A stretch of 22,035 bases of DNA from Bacillota bacterium (GTDB lineage: Bacteria; Bacillota_A; Clostridia; Clostridiales; Clostridiaceae), in assembly GCA_021837545.1 (NCBI GenBank), contig JAKBFR010000031.1, positions 1 to 22,035 of the forward strand, given 5' to 3'. The notes below the pieces were generated by a model. The model did not search any database, was not told the origin of the DNA, and saw nothing but the letters and a program-made list of their open reading frames with translations. This document shows, piece after piece, positions 14,171 through 20,756 of this stretch (position 1 is the first letter of the stretch; the number at the start of each line of letters is the position of its first letter). The position numbers and the translations under genes were made by a program.

Positions 14171-15868
14171 ATGAACAGTTGGAATAAAGTAATAAAAAGT
14201 AATTTTCAAAAGAATTGGAAGGTGTATAGTTTAATTATAATTTTAATAACTCCGATTATCATTACATTAGTTAGCTCTTTATATATTATAGGTGGAATGG
14301 GAAATATACTAAATCAAATTGAAGGATTTAGAAATAAGTTAATACTTGAAGCTAGTGATTTTCCTACATTATCAGAGATAATATACTATCTTATTTGTAC
14401 ATATACACTTTTTATCACTGGAATATTCAGTTGGGCAATTTTACAATCTAGTATTAAGAGTAATAAGTTAGCGGAGGAATTGAAGAATAAAGAGGATAAT
14501 AAGGAAAACGAATCCGTTAGGGAAAGTGCCTTAATTGTTTATTATGATTTATCTTTAGGAATTAAAGATTTAAATACTTTATATTTAAGTAGAATTATTA
14601 ATAAAAAAAATCCTATGCCAAGAAAAATATTTTTTAGTAATGAATGGATAAAAAATGTTGCTGTTTTAAAGAATAATTTGTCTAGTAATGAAATCAATGA
14701 TATCTACTCATTATATGGTAATTTTCTAACTATAGCATCTCTACTTGATAATGTACAAACATTAGACAATTATCTAATTACATTAGATGAAGAAATTTCA
14801 AAGTTAGTTAATGAAATGTATTCCTCAATTTTTCCCAAAGCTTTTTTGAAAAAATATGAAGATGCACCTGAAAAGCTCTTGAATCGTAAATATTATTTAT
14901 TGTTTGAGAAACTTAGAAGTTTAACATATAAAAAAGAGCAATATAAAATAACAAAGGATAATGAAGTAATATCAACTAATATCTATTTAGGAGATAAGCA
15001 AATATATTGTGGTGGTAATGACGGGAATAACTTCAATGGATATGGTAAATACTATTTACCCAATGGAAAAATTAAGTTTCAGGGAGTTTTTAAGGATGGG
15101 CATTTTATGTCGGGTACTGTCAGAGAATTTTATAGTGATGACAATATAATGTATGAAGTAGTCTATAAAGATGGTATCAAAGTTTATGGTAAGTTGTTTT
15201 ATAAAGAAGATACAAAGCTTTTTGGTGGCAAGTTGTGTTATAAAGGAAAGTTTAAAGATAATATCATAGTAGAAGGCTTTTCTGAAAGATACTACTACCG
15301 TAATGAATTTGATGTTTTATATAGAGGGTATTTATCAAATGGAAAATATGAAGGGCGTGGAGTTGAATATTACGATAACTATAATAGAGTTGAATATGAT
15401 GGAATATGGAAGAATGGAAAGATACAAACAGGTAAGTTTTTTGGTAATGAAGAAACTGTAAAGTATTTTGTAGGAGAATTTAGAAATTCTGAACCATTTA
15501 ACGGAATTATTGAATATGGGAAATCATATGTTACAGATTATGTTAATGAATTTAAGGGAGAAATAAAAGAAGGGAAATTATATAATGGAAAAGGAAAAGT
15601 AATGTTTTTGGACTGGCGAGGATATACTTATGCAGATATTGATATGCTAATTATTGATGAAAACAATGAAATTTGTTATGATGACGAATATGATAAAGAG
15701 TGCGAAAGACAATATAAAAAAGAGTCATTTGCTGAAGTGAAAAAGAAGTATTTCGATTGGGAAGAGTATACAGATGCAGAATGGCAGAATGGAAAATTTG
15801 AAGTAAAAGAAGGAGATGTTCTTAATAAAGAGATATTTTATAAGAAGTATTCTGCAAAAAAACATTAG
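14171..15868 (+). CDS. Membrane-anchored MORN-repeat protein
   Basis: The 565-aa protein has two membrane spans at about residues 15-40 and 72-95, a helical cytoplasmic domain to about 265, and a region of MORN-type repeats at about 275-500. Repeats show the Y-x-G-x-x-x-x-G-x-x-x-G-x-G pattern, for example FNGYGKYYLPNGKIKFQGVF and YEGRGVEYYDNYNRVEYDG. MORN repeats are often linked to membrane lipid binding or act as rigid scaffolds. The start at 14,171 follows TGGAGGAAG; an in-frame ATG at 14,147 lacks a site. It stands alone between a terminator and the right att repeat. Cargo position beside a Kiwa-like pair suggests a role in host defence or membrane surveillance, which is inference; I know no named system with this architecture. 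Confidence 0.65.
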   Translation: MNSWNKVIKSNFQKNWKVYSLIIILITPIIITLVSSLYIIGGMGNILNQIEGFRNKLILEASDFPTLSEIIYYLICTYTLFITGIFSWAILQSSIKSNKLAEELKNKEDNKENESVRESALIVYYDLSLGIKDLNTLYLSRIINKKNPMPRKIFFSNEWIKNVAVLKNNLSSNEINDIYSLYGNFLTIASLLDNVQTLDNYLITLDEEISKLVNEMYSSIFPKAFLKKYEDAPEKLLNRKYYLLFEKLRSLTYKKEQYKITKDNEVISTNIYLGDKQIYCGGNDGNNFNGYGKYYLPNGKIKFQGVFKDGHFMSGTVREFYSDDNIMYEVVYKDGIKVYGKLFYKEDTKLFGGKLCYKGKFKDNIIVEGFSERYYYRNEFDVLYRGYLSNGKYEGRGVEYYDNYNRVEYDGIWKNGKIQTGKFFGNEETVKYFVGEFRNSEPFNGIIEYGKSYVTDYVNEFKGEIKEGKLYNGKGKVMFLDWRGYTYADIDMLIIDENNEICYDDEYDKECERQYKKESFAEVKKKYFDWEEYTDAEWQNGKFEVKEGDVLNKEIFYKKYSAKKH

Positions 15869-15944
15869 CAAAACTATTTATGATAAAATTCGAAATGGTT
15901 GTATTCTTGAAGATTAAATAAAAAGTCTACGTTATACACGTCAC

Positions 15945-15961
15945 GGTGAACCGTATCATAA
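15945..15961 (+). repeat. attR candidate, 17-bp direct repeat
   Basis: Identical to 110-126. In the frame matching the left copy, it reads ...YTRHGEPYHK then stop, so it carries a copy of the target gene's C-terminal codons. Everything between the two copies spans about 15.8 kb. The next recognisable structure to its right is a terminator-like hairpin (15,990-16,034) that could be the original terminator of the interrupted gene. Confidence 0.7.
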
Positions 15962-15989
15962 ATAATGTAAAATATTTTATTAGTACTTC

Positions 15990-16034
15990 AAAAGTAAGAA
16001 TCGAAATTTTATATTTCGTTATTCGAACTTTTTC
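15990..16034 (+). terminator. Terminator-like hairpin, possibly of the displaced host gene
   Basis: AAAAGT and ACTTTT form the outer arms; GAAT...ATTC and CGAAAT...ATTTCG form the inner stem with small internal bulges; TTTTTC follows. It lies about 30 bases beyond the attR candidate, where the terminator of the interrupted gene would be expected. Confidence 0.5.
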
Positions 16035-16050
16035 TATGAGCATTTTATAT

Positions 16051-16093
16051 TTGACTAGAAGAACTTACTCAGCGAACGAATGTGAGTCAAGTT
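16051..16093. repeat. Overlapping dyads in the scar region
   Basis: TTGACT (16,051-16,056) faces AGTCAA (16,085-16,090), and AACTTACTC (16,062-16,070) faces GAGTCAAGTT (16,084-16,093) with a one-base bulge. The centre is GC-richer than its surroundings. A protein-binding or former att site is possible. From here to 16,201 I see no gene, only a short protein-like relic frame around 16,146-16,211 that I cannot name. Confidence 0.35.
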
Positions 16094-16201
16094 TCCTTTA
16101 GAATTATAATTTGTAAAAATGTATTTTCAAGCTTTGATAAAAGGCTATCATGCTATATTTCAAGGGAGCAACAAAAGAAACTATTGCATGTGTTAATTTG
16201 A

Positions 16202-16250
16202 AAAATTATTATAAATAAAACAAGAGAAATTGAATCAATAGAACTTAATA
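16202..16250 (+). pseudogene. Second relic of a serine recombinase C-terminus
   Basis: The frame reads KIIINKTREIESIELN, which aligns with the resident recombinase segment RITIKDKKDIDSIELH. It lies 240 bases outside the attR candidate and runs straight into the methyltransferase relic on the opposite strand. It marks an older recombinase insertion at this locus. Confidence 0.5.
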
Positions 16251-16495
16251 TCATTCTCTATGAACTTTGTGTAGAATCTCAACACGTATTCGGTGGATTC
16301 CCAGAAGTCTACATACACATAATCGAACTGGTTCAGGAACTATTCATTGTTGAAGTCGGAGGCGTTACCATGAATGATTTCAAGTTTCTTATCGTTTCTA
16401 AACTGCGGTCTGATATACTTTTCAAATAAATCAATGACGTCCTGGTTGAATTCAAATACCGTTACACTTTCTACCTCGCCTTTTAGCAGCCAAAG
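16250..16495 (-). pseudogene. Class I SAM methyltransferase (spermidine-synthase-like) remnant
   Basis: Read on the minus strand, the frame gives VESVTVFEFNQDVIDLFEKY, then LEIIHGNASDF, an internal TAG, and FLNQFDYVYVDFWES. This is the order of the acidic strand-2 loop (E-F-N), the N-A-S/D motif and the strand-4 D-Y-V-Y-V-D of class I methyltransferases in the spermidine-synthase group. Both ends are missing and there is a premature stop, so it is dead. It is visibly more GC-rich than the flanks and so probably came from elsewhere. Confidence 0.7.
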
Positions 16496-16497
16496 AT

Positions 16498-16812
16498 ATG
16501 GAAGAATTATTAAATGAAAAAATAATGCATATAAAATTTGGCGTTGGACTTATTATAGGTGTTGTAGGTGATGAGAAAATTATAGTTGAATTTGATAAAT
16601 TAGCAGAAAATAAAAAATTTGAATATCCAAATGTATTTGAATGTTTTATAAAATTTGAAAATACTTTACTGCAAGAAAACGCTTTAAAGCAATTACAGGA
16701 TAAAAAGGTGAGAATTGCAAAAGAAAAAGATGAAAGAAGATTAGAATTTAATAAACAGTATGAAATACATAAAATGGAAGAAAAGAAATTGACAAAGAAA
16801 ACAAGAAAATAG
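16498..16812 (+). CDS. Small hypothetical protein, CarD/Tudor-like strand pattern, possibly silenced
   Basis: A 104-aa frame. Residues 5-55 have the pattern I-M-H-x-K-F-G-x-G-x-I-I-G ... I-I-V-E-F ... F-E-Y-P-x-x-F, which recurs as a small beta-barrel module in clostridial proteins and somewhat resembles the CarD/TRCF interaction fold. Residues 65-104 are a strongly charged helix. There is no ribosome site before ATG 16,498 or before the in-frame ATG 16,525. The frame begins two bases after the methyltransferase relic, so its promoter and true 5' end may have been lost at that junction. Confidence 0.5.
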   Translation: MEELLNEKIMHIKFGVGLIIGVVGDEKIIVEFDKLAENKKFEYPNVFECFIKFENTLLQENALKQLQDKKVRIAKEKDERRLEFNKQYEIHKMEEKKLTKKTRK

Positions 16813-16833
16813 ATAAAAATTAAAATTAGGGTA

Positions 16834-16863
16834 TTACATCAATGAAAAAAATTGTGCTATACT
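16834..16863 (+). promoter_or_regulatory. Promoter ahead of the hairpin leader
   Basis: TTACAT (16,834-16,839) and TATACT (16,858-16,863) lie 18 bases apart. Transcription would start near 16,870, a few bases before the long hairpin at 16,874. Confidence 0.5.
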
Positions 16864-16873
16864 AACAAAAGTC

Positions 16874-16927
16874 AATGCGTTGTACCGATGGTCATACCAC
16901 TTGCCGTCGAATACAACGCATTTTTTT
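16874..16927 (+). terminator. Two-tier terminator hairpin: leader attenuator or small RNA
   Basis: AATGCGTTGTA (16,874-16,884) pairs perfectly with TACAACGCATT (16,912-16,922), followed by seven T. Inside, CGATGG (16,886-16,891) pairs with CCGTCG (16,904-16,909) around a 12-base loop. With the promoter just upstream, the whole transcript would be about 57 nt. It may be a free small RNA, or an attenuator of the efflux gene that starts 50 bases downstream. I could not match it to a named riboswitch. Confidence 0.65.
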
Positions 16928-16940
16928 ATGGTCATTTATA

Positions 16941-16950
16941 TTGACTAGTC
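16941..16950. promoter_or_regulatory. TTGACTAGTC palindrome, possible MarR/TetR-type operator
   Basis: GACTAGTC (16,943-16,950) is a perfect 8-bp palindrome within TTGACTAGTCTAA, similar to the TTG-N6-CAA form of some MarR-type operators. It lies between the leader terminator and the ribosome site of the efflux gene. Confidence 0.35.
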
Positions 16951-16976
16951 TAATACTTAGGAGGAAAAGAAACTTT

Positions 16977-18118
16977 ATGGAAGCAAAAAAAACAGCAAAA
17001 TTTACAACAGGGATTAATACAAATGCAATAATAGCAGTATTGGTTTTTAGTGGACTTATAGCAACATTTAATGAAACGATATTAAATGTTGCATTATATC
17101 CTCTAATGGCAGAATTTAATGTTACAGCAGGAACAGTACAATGGATAATTACTGCATATATGATAGTTGTAGCAGTTCTAGTACCAGTTACAGCTTTTTT
17201 AATTCAGACATTTAAAACCAAGCAGTTATTTTTAGCGGCTATGGGAATACTTTTAATTGGAACAATATGTGGAGCTTGTTCAGGATCATTTGTAATGTTA
17301 CTTATATCAAGAATCATACAAGCAGCAGGAACTGGAATGATGATTCCTATTATGATGAATACAGTGTTAATAGTAGCACCAAAAGAGAAACGTGGTTCAG
17401 TAATGGGTTTATGTGGTGCTGCACTTACTCTTGGACCAACAGTTGCAGGTATTGTATTACAATTTTATAGTTGGCATGCACTATTTATAATATTAATTGC
17501 AATTATACTTATAGCTATGATTATAGGTTCAATATTTTTAGTTAATGTATCACATGTTACAAAACCCAAAATGGATATACTATCAATTATATTATCAACT
17601 ATAGGATTCGGAGGTCTTATATACGGTATAAGCAGTATTAGTGGTGCTGCAGATATAAAAACAGTTGCTGCAATATTTATTATCGGAATAATATGTTTAA
17701 TATTCCATTATTTATTTTAGCTCATGCAAATTCTAATACATCTCTTATGATAATTATTATGTTATTTATAATAGTAGATATTGGAATTGCACTTACAATG
17801 TCACCTTCTCAAACAACTGCTCTTAGTCCATTACCAAGAGAATATTATCCACATGGGGTAGCTATATTAAATACTCTTCAACAACTATCAGCTGCAATTG
17901 GCTCGTCATTATTTATAGGTATTATGTCAGCCACGCAGTTAAAAGCCTTAAGTAACCAAGTTCAAGAGCAAACTGCTGCGGCTACTGGTTTTAGTTCAGC
18001 AACATTAGTTTTATCAGGATTTGTTTTAGTTGGACTAATTTTATCTGTGGGTTTAACTTTTATAAAGAATAAACGTCCTGTATCATTTACTACAGAAGGT
18101 GTAAATGCTGAAGCGTAG
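16977..18118 (+). pseudogene. Drug-efflux MFS transporter (EmrB/QacA, DHA2 type) with internal deletion
   Basis: ATG 16,977 follows AGGAGG (16,959-16,964). The first frame (to 17,720) encodes about 247 residues: TM1-8 of a 14-span DHA2 carrier, including WIITAYMIVVAVLVP and the antiporter motif-C-like LGPTVAGIVLQFYSWHALF. It then stops at 17,718. The remaining C-terminus continues in another frame from about 17,699 to 18,118, with MSPSQTTALSPLP and YYPHGVAILNTLQQLSAAIG. The spliced total, about 385 residues, is some 80-90 short of the usual 470, and the segment missing is the TM9-11 region. A deletion not divisible by three near 17,700 therefore broke the gene. It should not make a working transporter. 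Confidence 0.8.
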
Positions 18119-18178
18119 TAAGTGCAGAGTTAGTAAACTCATTATTTGTTTAGTTATAAAAAACAACTAGAAAAGAAT

Positions 18179-18208
18179 AATGAAAACATCGATTAATATG
18201 TTTTCATT
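18179..18208. terminator. 11-bp hairpin after the efflux pseudogene
   Basis: AATGAAAACAT (18,179-18,189) pairs perfectly with ATGTTTTCATT (18,198-18,208). The 3' side has little T-run, so it is a moderate terminator. Confidence 0.5.
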
Positions 18209-18346
18209 CCTGATACTGTTTCTCATGAAATTATTCATATTAACAAAAAAATAAAGGTTTTAATAATAAACAGTCATAGTATGTGGGAGTAAATTGATAA
18301 ATGATTATATTATTTATATATAATTTATTTATTGATATTTAAATTG

Positions 18347-18355
18347 TGTTATAAT
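18347..18355 (+). promoter_or_regulatory. Extended -10 of serC
   Basis: TGTTATAAT has the TGn extension and a perfect TATAAT (18,350-18,355). The -35 is weak. The start would be near 18,362, leaving a leader of only about 33 bases, too short for a T-box or riboswitch. Confidence 0.5.
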
Positions 18356-18394
18356 ATTATAGAAATAAAAACAATATTTAAGGGGGCTTTTTTT

Positions 18395-19477
18395 ATGTCA
18401 AGAGTATATAATTTTTCAGCAGGACCAGCTGTATTACCAGAAGAGGTGCTTAAAGAAGCAGCTGAAGAAATGTTAGATTACAACGGTACTGGTATGTCAG
18501 TAATGGAAATGAGTCATCGTTCCAAAGCATTTGAGGGGATTATTGGGGACGCTGAAAAAACATTAAGAGAATTAATGAGTATTCCAGAGAACTACAAGGT
18601 ATTATTCCTTCAAGGTGGGGCATCACAACAATTTGCAATGATTCCAATGAATTTGATGAAAAACAAGGTTGTAGATCATATTATTACAGGGCAATGGGCT
18701 AAAAAAGCAGCAGCAGAAGCAAAGGTATATGGAAAAGTTAATATTTTAGCTTCTTCAGAAGATAAAACCTTCACATATATACCAGATATGAAGGATATAA
18801 AAATTAGTGACGATGCTGACTATGTGTACATATGTCACAACAATACAATTTATGGAACTAAATTCAATGAATTACCAGACGTTGGAGATAAAATATTGGT
18901 AGCTGATATGTCATCAGACATTTTATCAGAACCAGTTGATGTAACGAAGTATGGATTAATTTTTGCAGGGGTTCAAAAGAATATAGGACCTGCAGGTATG
19001 GTTGTAGTAATAATTCGTGAGGATTTAATTACAGAAAATGTGTTACCAGGCACTCCAACTATGTTAAAATATAAAATTCATGCAGATAATGATTCACTAT
19101 ACAATACACCACCAGCATATGGAATATATATATGTGGAAAAGTATTTAACTGGGTTAAAAAATTGGGTGGATTAGAAGCAATGAAGAAAATTAATGAAGA
19201 AAAGGCTTCTATACTATATAACTATCTTGATTCAAGTAGCATGTTCAAAGGAACAGTTGTAAAGAAAGATCGTTCTTTAATGAATGTACCTTTTGTAACT
19301 GGTTCAGATGAATTAGATGCTAAGTTTGTAAAGGAAGCTAAAGTAGCTGGTTTTGAAAACATAAAGGGACATAGAAGTGTTGGTGGTATGAGAGCAAGTA
19401 TATACAATGCTATGCCAATAGAAGGTGTTAAAGCTTTAGTTGAATTTATGAAGAAATTTGAAGCAGAAAATAAATAA
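18395..19477 (+). CDS. serC: Phosphoserine aminotransferase
   Basis: SerC converts 3-phosphohydroxypyruvate and glutamate to phosphoserine and 2-oxoglutarate in serine synthesis, using PLP in the cytosol. The 360-residue length is standard. Diagnostic segments are YNFSAGPAVLPEEVL at the N-terminus, MSHRSKAFEGII near 39-50, FLQGGASQQFAM near 71-82, the Asp in VADMSSD near 170, and the PLP lysine in FAGVQKNIGPAG at about residue 195; GHRSVGGMRASIYNAM closes it. ATG 18,395 is chosen because GGGGG lies eight bases before it and the protein aligns from MSRVYNFSAGP. It has no serA beside it, although clostridia often pair the two. It ends before a bidirectional terminator. Confidence 0.96.
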   Translation: MSRVYNFSAGPAVLPEEVLKEAAEEMLDYNGTGMSVMEMSHRSKAFEGIIGDAEKTLRELMSIPENYKVLFLQGGASQQFAMIPMNLMKNKVVDHIITGQWAKKAAAEAKVYGKVNILASSEDKTFTYIPDMKDIKISDDADYVYICHNNTIYGTKFNELPDVGDKILVADMSSDILSEPVDVTKYGLIFAGVQKNIGPAGMVVVIIREDLITENVLPGTPTMLKYKIHADNDSLYNTPPAYGIYICGKVFNWVKKLGGLEAMKKINEEKASILYNYLDSSSMFKGTVVKKDRSLMNVPFVTGSDELDAKFVKEAKVAGFENIKGHRSVGGMRASIYNAMPIEGVKALVEFMKKFEAENK

Positions 19478-19504
19478 TAAGAAGTCTGAGAAAATATAAA
19501 TATT

Positions 19505-19550
19505 AAAAGAACTCCTTATCAAAATTATTTGAGTAGGGAGTTCTTTTATT
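19505..19550. terminator. Bidirectional terminator between serC and the activase gene
   Basis: AAAAGAACTCC (19,505-19,515) pairs perfectly with GGAGTTCTTTT (19,537-19,547). The A-run left and T-run right suit the two convergent genes it separates. Confidence 0.85.
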
Positions 19551-19584
19551 ATATATAAATTTATTGAAGTTTTTTAATGATAAA

Positions 19585-20487
19585 CTAGAATGTACAATCT
19601 AATCCATTTTCAATAAATACTTGTCTATAATCTATTAAGTCTTCTTCGTGTAATTGAGTAACATTTTGAAGAGTATATTGCTTATTTATTAGTTCATATT
19701 TTTTTTGTCCAAATTGATGAAATGGTAATAAATTAACTTTTTTTGCACCAATTGTTTTTAGTAAATCACAAAATCCTTGTGCATCTTCTAAACTATTATT
19801 AAAGTTTGGGATTACTGGAATTCTTATAATAACATCTTTGCCTTTAAAAATAGAAGTTGCAAGGTTTGCAATTATTTTATCGTTGTATACTCTAGTTCCT
19901 TTAAAGTGTTTTTCTCTATCATAATGTTTAATATCGAATAATAACAAATCTACATTTTCAATAAATTCCTTGAAAATTTTATTTGGTGCATATCCCGAGG
20001 TTTCACAAGCTGTATGGATATTCTTATTTTTTATTTGCTTTAATAGCTCAATTGCCAAAGCATGCTGCTGTAATACTTCACCACCTGATAAAGTTACACC
20101 ACCACCTGATTCTTCATAAAATACTTCATCTTTCAATACTTCTTTCAAAACTTCAGATACAGTATAATATTTTCCTTCAATAATAAGTGCTTGTTTTGGA
20201 CAACTTTTTATACATTCAAAGCAAGAAGTACATGAATTAGCATCTATTGTAATATGTTCTTCCTTTAAAGAAATTGAATCATAATGACAAGTGTCTAAAC
20301 AATGCAAACATTTTATGCATTTTGATTTGTCCCATGTAATTTGAACATTACTATTTTGTGATTCGGGGTTAGAGCACCACGAACATTGAAGTGGGCATCC
20401 TTTAAAAAAAACTACAGTTCTAATTCCAGGACCATCATGGATACTATATTTTTGAATATTAAAAATGCATGCTTTCATATTGTCCAT
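19585..20487 (-). CDS. Glycyl-radical enzyme activating enzyme (radical SAM)
   Basis: This 300-aa enzyme would use S-adenosylmethionine and a reduced [4Fe-4S] cluster to install the glycyl radical on its partner. The radical-SAM motif is C31-x3-C35-x2-C38 in KGCPLQCSWCSNPE, preceded by the family signature SIHDGPGIRTVVFFKGC. Two ferredoxin-type clusters follow (Cys 57, 60, 63, 67 and 86, 89, 92, 96), the insertion typical of activases for non-PFL glycyl radical enzymes. TLSGGEVLQQ and ACETSGYAP are the SAM-binding segments. The start at 20,487 has AGGAGGTC in front. It is divergent from the glycyl radical enzyme at 20,757, its probable substrate; in E. coli the comparable pair is co-directional. 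Confidence 0.9.
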   Translation of the reverse strand: MDNMKACIFNIQKYSIHDGPGIRTVVFFKGCPLQCSWCSNPESQNSNVQITWDKSKCIKCLHCLDTCHYDSISLKEEHITIDANSCTSCFECIKSCPKQALIIEGKYYTVSEVLKEVLKDEVFYEESGGGVTLSGGEVLQQHALAIELLKQIKNKNIHTACETSGYAPNKIFKEFIENVDLLLFDIKHYDREKHFKGTRVYNDKIIANLATSIFKGKDVIIRIPVIPNFNNSLEDAQGFCDLLKTIGAKKVNLLPFHQFGQKKYELINKQYTLQNVTQLHEEDLIDYRQVFIENGLDCTF

Positions 20488-20627
20488 AAAAAGACCTCCT
20501 TGTTTATTTATATAAAATTCATAGATGTTTTTTAGTGAATGTAATTTTTAAGTTCATTCTACATTTTAATAATAACACAAAAACAGTCTGTTGCAATAAA
20601 AACACTTATATTCAAAAAGGAAAACAA

Positions 20628-20639
20628 TTTCAAATGAAA
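20628..20639. promoter_or_regulatory. Operator candidate 1, TTTC-N4-GAAA
   Basis: TTTCAAATGAAA, a near-perfect palindrome upstream of the -35 of the glycyl-radical-enzyme promoter. The complement of the second site (20,701-20,712) is TTTCGAATGAAA, an 11/12 match. Confidence 0.5.
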
Positions 20640-20647
20640 TCAAGACC

Positions 20648-20675
20648 TTGACTTTAAATAGAATAGTAATATAAT
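20648..20675 (+). promoter_or_regulatory. Promoter of the glycyl radical enzyme gene
   Basis: TTGACT (20,648-20,653) and a perfect TATAAT (20,670-20,675) with a 16-base spacer. The start would be near 20,682, giving a leader of about 75 bases that contains the second palindrome. Confidence 0.7.
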
Positions 20676-20700
20676 TAAATTATAAGAGAAAGAAAAGAAG

Positions 20701-20712
20701 TTTCATTCGAAA
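20701..20712. promoter_or_regulatory. Operator candidate 2, TTTC-N4-GAAA
   Basis: TTTCATTCGAAA lies just downstream of the likely transcription start. Its centre is 73 bp from that of site 1, about seven helical turns, which suits a repressor that binds both sites and loops the DNA over the promoter. Confidence 0.5.
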
Positions 20713-20756
20713 CTTAAAAATATTTGTATCAAAAATTATATATAGGAGGAATAGTT

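Noticed and set aside
110..15961. Complete prophage or conjugative element
   Set aside because: No capsid, portal, terminase, tail, relaxase or type IV secretion gene is present in the interval.
16875..16976. Upstream extension of the efflux gene to 16,875
   Set aside because: It would be translated through the terminator hairpin and has no ribosome site; AGGAGG before 16,977 sets the start.
18302..18394. T-box or serine-responsive riboswitch before serC
   Set aside because: The likely transcription start leaves only about 33 bases of leader, with no terminator or specifier structure.
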